Of a DNA stretch of 64,000 nucleotides, positions 60,066-64,000 are shown in pieces. Positions within the stretch are counted from its first letter, which is position 1; each line of letters opens with the position of its first letter. The position numbers and the translations under genes were made by a program. Under the pieces are notes generated by a model, which made no database searches, had not been told where the DNA came from, and saw only the letters and a program-made list of their open reading frames with translations. This stretch comes from Streptococcus suis (GTDB taxonomy: Bacteria; Bacillota; Bacilli; Lactobacillales; Streptococcaceae): positions 62,001-126,000 of the forward strand of contig NZ_JAGFUX010000005.1 of the NCBI RefSeq assembly GCF_017601095.1. The letters run 5' to 3'.

Positions 60066-62525
60066 ATGTCGGAAAAAGTAAAGAATTTTTTCAAAAAACC
60101 AATGACCTTGATCACCATTCTCGGTGTTTCCTGTGTCCCAGCCTTATATAACATTAGTTTCCTAACCTCTATGTGGGACCCTTACGGCCGACTAGACCAG
60201 TTGCCTGTGGCAGTTGTCAATCAAGACCAGTCGGCGAGCTTTCAAGATAAAACCCTCACCATTGGTGATGATATGGTGGATAATATGAAAGAGAGCAAGA
60301 GCCTGGATTTCCACTTTGTATCAGAAACAGATGCGGAAAAAGGCTTGGAAGAAGGGGACTATTATATGGTCATTACCCTACCAGAAGATTTATCGGAAAA
60401 AGCATCCAGTCTCTTGACGGATCAGCCTGAACCACTAACAATTTCTTACCAAACCTCTAAAGGTCACAGCTTTGTCGCTTCTAAGATGGGCGAATCAGCC
60501 ATGGAAAAATTGAAAGCGTCTGTTTCAGAGACGATTACTGAAACATACACCTCGGCTGTTTTTGACAGCATGGGAGAGATTCAAAACGGCATGGTTGAGG
60601 CAGCAGATGGAAGCCAACAATTGACAGATGGAGCTAGTCAATTAGAAACCGGAAGTCAGACTCTATCATCAGGCTTATCTACCTTATCTTCATCAGGTCA
60701 ATCACTGGTGACAGGAGCAAACCAATTGGCTACTGGAGTTGTGTCTTATACAGATGGAGTCAATCAGGCTGCTTCAGGAAGTCAAACACTTTCCAGTGGC
60801 TTAACAACCTACACAAATGGGGTAGCGAGTCTTGCTTCAGGTGCAGAGCAATTAAATGCCAATTCCTCTCAGCTCATCGCTGGGGTGGGACAATTGCAAA
60901 CAGGAGCAAGTCAGGTTGAACAACTGGTAATAGGAGCCAATCAATTGCAGGTAGGCTTGGAGCAACTCGCTAGTTCAACTAGATTGTCTGCTGAACAGTC
61001 TAGTCAAATACAGGCCTTATTGACAGGACTTCCTCAGTTGCAAGCAGCCATCAATCAATTAAATGAGAGCCTATCAAGTATCGGAGGACTTGCAGTAGAT
61101 ACCTCTACTCTATCTAGCCTCTTGACAGAGATGGGGGCTCAGGCTCAAGGATTGTTGACTGCAGCCCAAGCTGATAAAACAGCCAGCATTGAAGCCTTAC
61201 AAGCAACGGCTACCTATCAAAACTTGACAGCTGATCAGCAAGCTGAATTGGTTGGAGCCCTCCAAAATTCGCCTTCTACAACAGTGGCAGCAGCCCAAAC
61301 GATTTTGGGTCAATTGTCTCAACTTAGTCAAGCCTTATCAAGCTTACAAAGTCTTTCTGGCATGGCAGCACAAATGAGTCAGCTTCAATCAGCTGTCGGT
61401 CAGATCAACACGGCTGCCAATCAAGCATTGCCAGGGGCTACAACAGCCATTGAAAACCTATCAAGTGGCTTGAGTCAGGTCAACACCGCCTTGAACCAAC
61501 AAGTTCTACCAGGAACTCAAGCCTTGACGAGTGGTGTGAGTCAACTTCAAACGCAATTATCAAGTGGAGCAAGTCAGCTTATGTCAGGGGTGACAGCCTA
61601 TACCGCAGGTGTTGCCCAATTAGCAGAGGGCGGAGCTCAGTTGGTTGCGAATAATAGTAGCATCCAATCAGGAGGTAGCCAGTTAACATCAGGATTGGCA
61701 ATTTTAGCTGCTAACTCTAGTCAACTTGTCAGCGGTTCAGGACAACTGGCTTCTGGTAGTCAGCAATTAATTGCTGGTGCCGATCAATTAGCTAGTGGCG
61801 GGAAAACCTTGACAAGTGGTATTACTAGCCTCCGCACAGGTAGTGAAACCCTAACGAATTCACTCAGCTCAGCCAGTCAACAACTATCAGTCGTCTCTGT
61901 AGAAGACAAAAATGCACAAGCAGTTTCTCAACCAGTCACCTTGGAACACAGTGACCAAGATGATGTGAAGACCAACGGAGTCGGCATGGCTCCTTACATG
62001 GTGTCTGTTGCCCTAATGGTTGCAGCCTTATCAGCGAATGTAATTTTTGTCAAACACATTGATAATCGTTCCTACAAAAATCGTTGGGATTGGGCTAAAG
62101 GGAAACTCTTATTGAATGGTGCAATTGCCAGCCTAGCGGCACTGATTTTATATGGAGTTCTTCTGTTAATTGGGATTGATCCCGCTCATCCAATGGCAAC
62201 CTTGGGATTAATCCTTTTGGCCTCTTGGACCTTCATGGCCCTCGTTACAGCCTTGGTGGGTTGGAATAACCGGTTCGGTTCCTTTGCAAGTTTAATTATC
62301 TTGTTATTGCAACTGGGTTCAAGCGCCGGTACCTATCCAATTGAACTCAGCCCACGCTTCTTCCAAGTCATTCAGCCCTATCTTCCAATGACCTATTCTG
62401 TTTCAGGTCTTCGTCAAACCATTTCTATGGTTGGAAATAGTAGTCATCAAGTTTGGATGCTGAGCCTCTTCTTAATAGGCTTTATAGGGCTTGGGCTTAT
62501 CATCTATCGACCGACAAAGGATTAG
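60066..62525 (+). CDS. YhgE/Pip-type membrane protein
   Basis: 819 aa. An N-terminal membrane helix (MTLITILGVSCVPALYNISFL) and the family start WDPYGRLDQLPVAVVNQDQSA; a very long extracellular region (about 160-630) made of pseudo-repeats with L-x-x-G-x-x-Q-L and S-G-A/S patterns, probably an extended coiled or helical stalk; and about five C-terminal membrane segments of the ABC-2 type (from about 645). Relatives are the phage infection protein Pip of Lactococcus and YhgE of Bacillus; some members help type VII-like export. No tail or lysin genes are near. The start at 60066 follows AAAGGAGG; longer readings cross the promoter. Confidence 0.85.
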   Translation: MSEKVKNFFKKPMTLITILGVSCVPALYNISFLTSMWDPYGRLDQLPVAVVNQDQSASFQDKTLTIGDDMVDNMKESKSLDFHFVSETDAEKGLEEGDYYMVITLPEDLSEKASSLLTDQPEPLTISYQTSKGHSFVASKMGESAMEKLKASVSETITETYTSAVFDSMGEIQNGMVEAADGSQQLTDGASQLETGSQTLSSGLSTLSSSGQSLVTGANQLATGVVSYTDGVNQAASGSQTLSSGLTTYTNGVASLASGAEQLNANSSQLIAGVGQLQTGASQVEQLVIGANQLQVGLEQLASSTRLSAEQSSQIQALLTGLPQLQAAINQLNESLSSIGGLAVDTSTLSSLLTEMGAQAQGLLTAAQADKTASIEALQATATYQNLTADQQAELVGALQNSPSTTVAAAQTILGQLSQLSQALSSLQSLSGMAAQMSQLQSAVGQINTAANQALPGATTAIENLSSGLSQVNTALNQQVLPGTQALTSGVSQLQTQLSSGASQLMSGVTAYTAGVAQLAEGGAQLVANNSSIQSGGSQLTSGLAILAANSSQLVSGSGQLASGSQQLIAGADQLASGGKTLTSGITSLRTGSETLTNSLSSASQQLSVVSVEDKNAQAVSQPVTLEHSDQDDVKTNGVGMAPYMVSVALMVAALSANVIFVKHIDNRSYKNRWDWAKGKLLLNGAIASLAALILYGVLLLIGIDPAHPMATLGLILLASWTFMALVTALVGWNNRFGSFASLIILLLQLGSSAGTYPIELSPRFFQVIQPYLPMTYSVSGLRQTISMVGNSSHQVWMLSLFLIGFIGLGLIIYRPTKD

Positions 62526-62537
62526 ATTCTTTTGGAA

Positions 62538-62570
62538 AATAGCAGAGCAGGCTTCCTGCTCTGTTATTTT
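62538..62570 (+). terminator. Terminator after YhgE gene
   Basis: AGCAGAGCAGG (62541-62551) pairs with CCTGCTCTGTT (62555-62565; one G-U), then ATTTT. Confidence 0.75.
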
Positions 62571-62636
62571 AATGCATTCTTTACAGAACACTAAAAAAGG
62601 AGTAGAATAAAAACAAGAAATTTTTAGGAGGTTGAG

Positions 62637-63530
62637 ATGTTAGAAGTTCGTCACTTATGTAAAAGTTACGGGACCAAGGAAGTCTTGAAGGACATTTCTT
62701 TTATTATTCCATCAGGAACCATTTGTGGTTTGGTAGGGAAAAATGGTGCAGGAAAAACTACTTTCTTCCATTCCTTACTAGGATTTGTCAGCTACGAGGG
62801 AGAGATTGCCCTCGACCAGCAGGCTGTCACGCCAGACTTGTTTTCAAAAATCGGCTATCTACCAGAAGAGCGGAGCCTCATGCCCAAGCTTTCTGTTTTT
62901 GAACAGGTCCGGTATTTGGCTAGCCTTAAGGGGATGACCAGCAAGGAAGTGGCGGAAAAACTACCTATTTGGATGGAAAAGTTGGAAGTCAAAGGCAAGG
63001 TGACCGACAAGATTAAAAGCCTATCCAAAGGAAACCAGCAAAAGATTCAGTTGATTGTAACTTTGCTCCATGAACCAGACCTGATTATTTTGGATGAGCC
63101 CTTTTCTGGGTTGGACCCTGTCAACACCGCCCTCCTAAAACGTGTGATTTTAGAGGAAAAGGAGCGCGGGGCAACCATCATCTTTTCAGATCATGTCATG
63201 ACCAATGTGGAGGAACTCTGTGACCAACTCTTGATGATCCAGGACGGGCAACTGGTGCTCAATGGAGGCATTCAGGATATTCGTCGCCAGTTTGGTCGGA
63301 CCCGTCTCTTTGTTTCCTCGGAAATTCCGAGAGAGCAGCTAGAAGACCTGCCCCATGTCCTCTCTGTTCAAATGACCAATCACGATAAATGGCGCCTTGT
63401 CCTAGACGATGAAGCAGCAGGTCCAGAGCTCTTCCAGTTGATCAGTGGTGGTCACTATCTGGCAACCTTTGACCAGCAGGCGCCAACCATTGATGAAATC
63501 TTTAAAATCAAATCGGGGGTGGCAGAATGA
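62637..63530 (+). CDS. ABC transporter ATPase (drug/antimicrobial exporter type)
   Basis: 297 aa. Walker A GKNGAGKTT, signature SLSKGNQQKIQLI, Walker B LIILDEPFSGLD, H-loop SDHV, and a C-terminal domain (about 215-297) as in NatA/CcmA-like exporters. The substrate is unknown. It ends in a 4-base overlap with the permease gene. The ribosome binding site is TTAGGAGGTTG. Confidence 0.88.
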   Translation: MLEVRHLCKSYGTKEVLKDISFIIPSGTICGLVGKNGAGKTTFFHSLLGFVSYEGEIALDQQAVTPDLFSKIGYLPEERSLMPKLSVFEQVRYLASLKGMTSKEVAEKLPIWMEKLEVKGKVTDKIKSLSKGNQQKIQLIVTLLHEPDLIILDEPFSGLDPVNTALLKRVILEEKERGATIIFSDHVMTNVEELCDQLLMIQDGQLVLNGGIQDIRRQFGRTRLFVSSEIPREQLEDLPHVLSVQMTNHDKWRLVLDDEAAGPELFQLISGGHYLATFDQQAPTIDEIFKIKSGVAE

Positions 63531-64000
63531 AATCTTTTATCCTAGTCGCAAAAGAGACCTACCTACGGCAGGTCAAATCCTGGTCCTTTGTTTTTATGGT
63601 CCTATCCCCTTTCCTCTTTCTCGGCATATCTTTGGGAACAGGCTATCTAACAAGCTCTAGCATGGATGCTGGGTCGGAAAAAATTGGTCTCGTAAGTGAG
63701 GACTTTATGGCCCAAATGGCCTTTGCGACACTTGACTTAGACTTGGTTCTTGTGACAGAAGAAGAGGCCAAGCAGCAGCTTTCAGAAGAAGAGTTGGAAG
63801 GCTATATCAAGGTCGCGGTAGTGGATCAGCAATACCAGGCAACCTATCATGGAAAAGAGGTCCCTTCTCAATCCGTTCAGCAAACCTTCCAGTCTATTCT
63901 AGAGAGCTTGCAGCAGCAGCTCAATGAAGCAAATGCTCAACTGACACCAACTCAGCTGGAATTTCTAGCCATCCAGCCTTCCTATGTGGAGGAAGTTGGT
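63527..64000 (+). CDS. ABC-2 permease (5' part)
   Basis: Partial: 158 codons to the window end. MKSFILVAKETYLRQVKSWS and the hydrophobic helix FVFMVLSPFLFLGISLG are followed by a large extracytoplasmic region (SSMDAGSEKIGLVSEDFMAQ). This is the NatB/DUF3533-like layout of export permeases with a long loop after helix 1. The overlap ATGA with the ATPase gene shows coupling. Confidence 0.8.
   Translation, partial: MKSFILVAKETYLRQVKSWSFVFMVLSPFLFLGISLGTGYLTSSSMDAGSEKIGLVSEDFMAQMAFATLDLDLVLVTEEEAKQQLSEEELEGYIKVAVVDQQYQATYHGKEVPSQSVQQTFQSILESLQQQLNEANAQLTPTQLEFLAIQPSYVEEVG

Overview
The window looks like chromosome of a low-GC streptococcus, most likely Streptococcus suis or a close relative. The evidence is the gene set (PepX, CppA, PflB, PyrD class 1A, TrePCR, ZapA-CvpA-MutS2, RnhC-LepB-RecD2, a fused MsrAB), YSIRK signal peptides with LPxTG-type anchors, Cia-type small RNAs and consensus sigma-A promoters. 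The species call is inference. I saw no prophage, complete IS element, CRISPR array, tRNA or rRNA.

Layout. 1-4.4 kb: 5' part of pepX (minus), a cppA/serine hydrolase/DUF1697 operon and a secreted LysM-CHAP hydrolase. 4.6-6.1 kb: a VWA adhesin (minus). 6.3-15.5 kb: pflB (minus) divergent from a 2171-aa GH101 endo-alpha-N-acetylgalactosaminidase; the shared intergenic region carries two cre-like sites. 15.5-22.7 kb: dinB, an Rrf2 regulator with a likely NAD(P)H-binding target gene, a PfkB-family hexose kinase and a CcpA-type-controlled galactose ABC transporter (mglBAC). 22.8-30.3 kb: a class A beta-lactamase-like protein, a lipoprotein, rnhC-lepB-recD2 and an oxidoreductase. 30.3-30.6 kb: two tandem small RNA genes with CiaR-type boxes. 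30.6-36.5 kb: trehalose system (treC, treP, divergent treR) followed by zapA-cvpA. 36.6-49.3 kb: mutS2, acetyltransferase, trxA, msrAB, a glycine riboswitch with its symporter, MscS channel, gdhA, pyrD, CapA-like protein and a HAD phosphatase. 49.4-56.7 kb: an AraC regulator divergent from a SurA-like membrane-anchored protein and a 1766-aa beta-helix surface protein. 56.8-64 kb: a three-gene ABC-2 exporter (minus), a frameshifted TetR regulator divergent from a YhgE/Pip-type protein, and an ABC exporter that runs off the end.

How the parts may work together. The window is rich in host-glycan and sugar use. GH101 removes core-1 disaccharide from mucin-type O-glycans. MglBAC with the hexose kinase could handle released hexose. 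TreP-TreC handles trehalose. The AraC/SurA-like/beta-helix locus has the layout of a regulated surface glycosidase with its own folding factor. Cre-like sites at pflB, GH101, mglB and the exporter at 59.3 kb point to common CcpA control.

The most interesting items are: (1) the tandem CiaR-box small RNA pair, one of which has 12 contiguous bases complementary to the ribosome binding site of the VWA adhesin in the same window; (2) the SurA-like/beta-helix surface enzyme pair; (3) a TetR gene interrupted in a 7-A homopolymer next to paired 15-bp operators; (4) paired TTGTAA-N9-TTACAA operators behind an Rrf2 regulator; (5) a perfect 23-bp palindrome in the gdhA leader; and (6) a 28-bp exact repeat shared by recD2 and rnhC. 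All positions and motifs were read by eye; no database search was possible.
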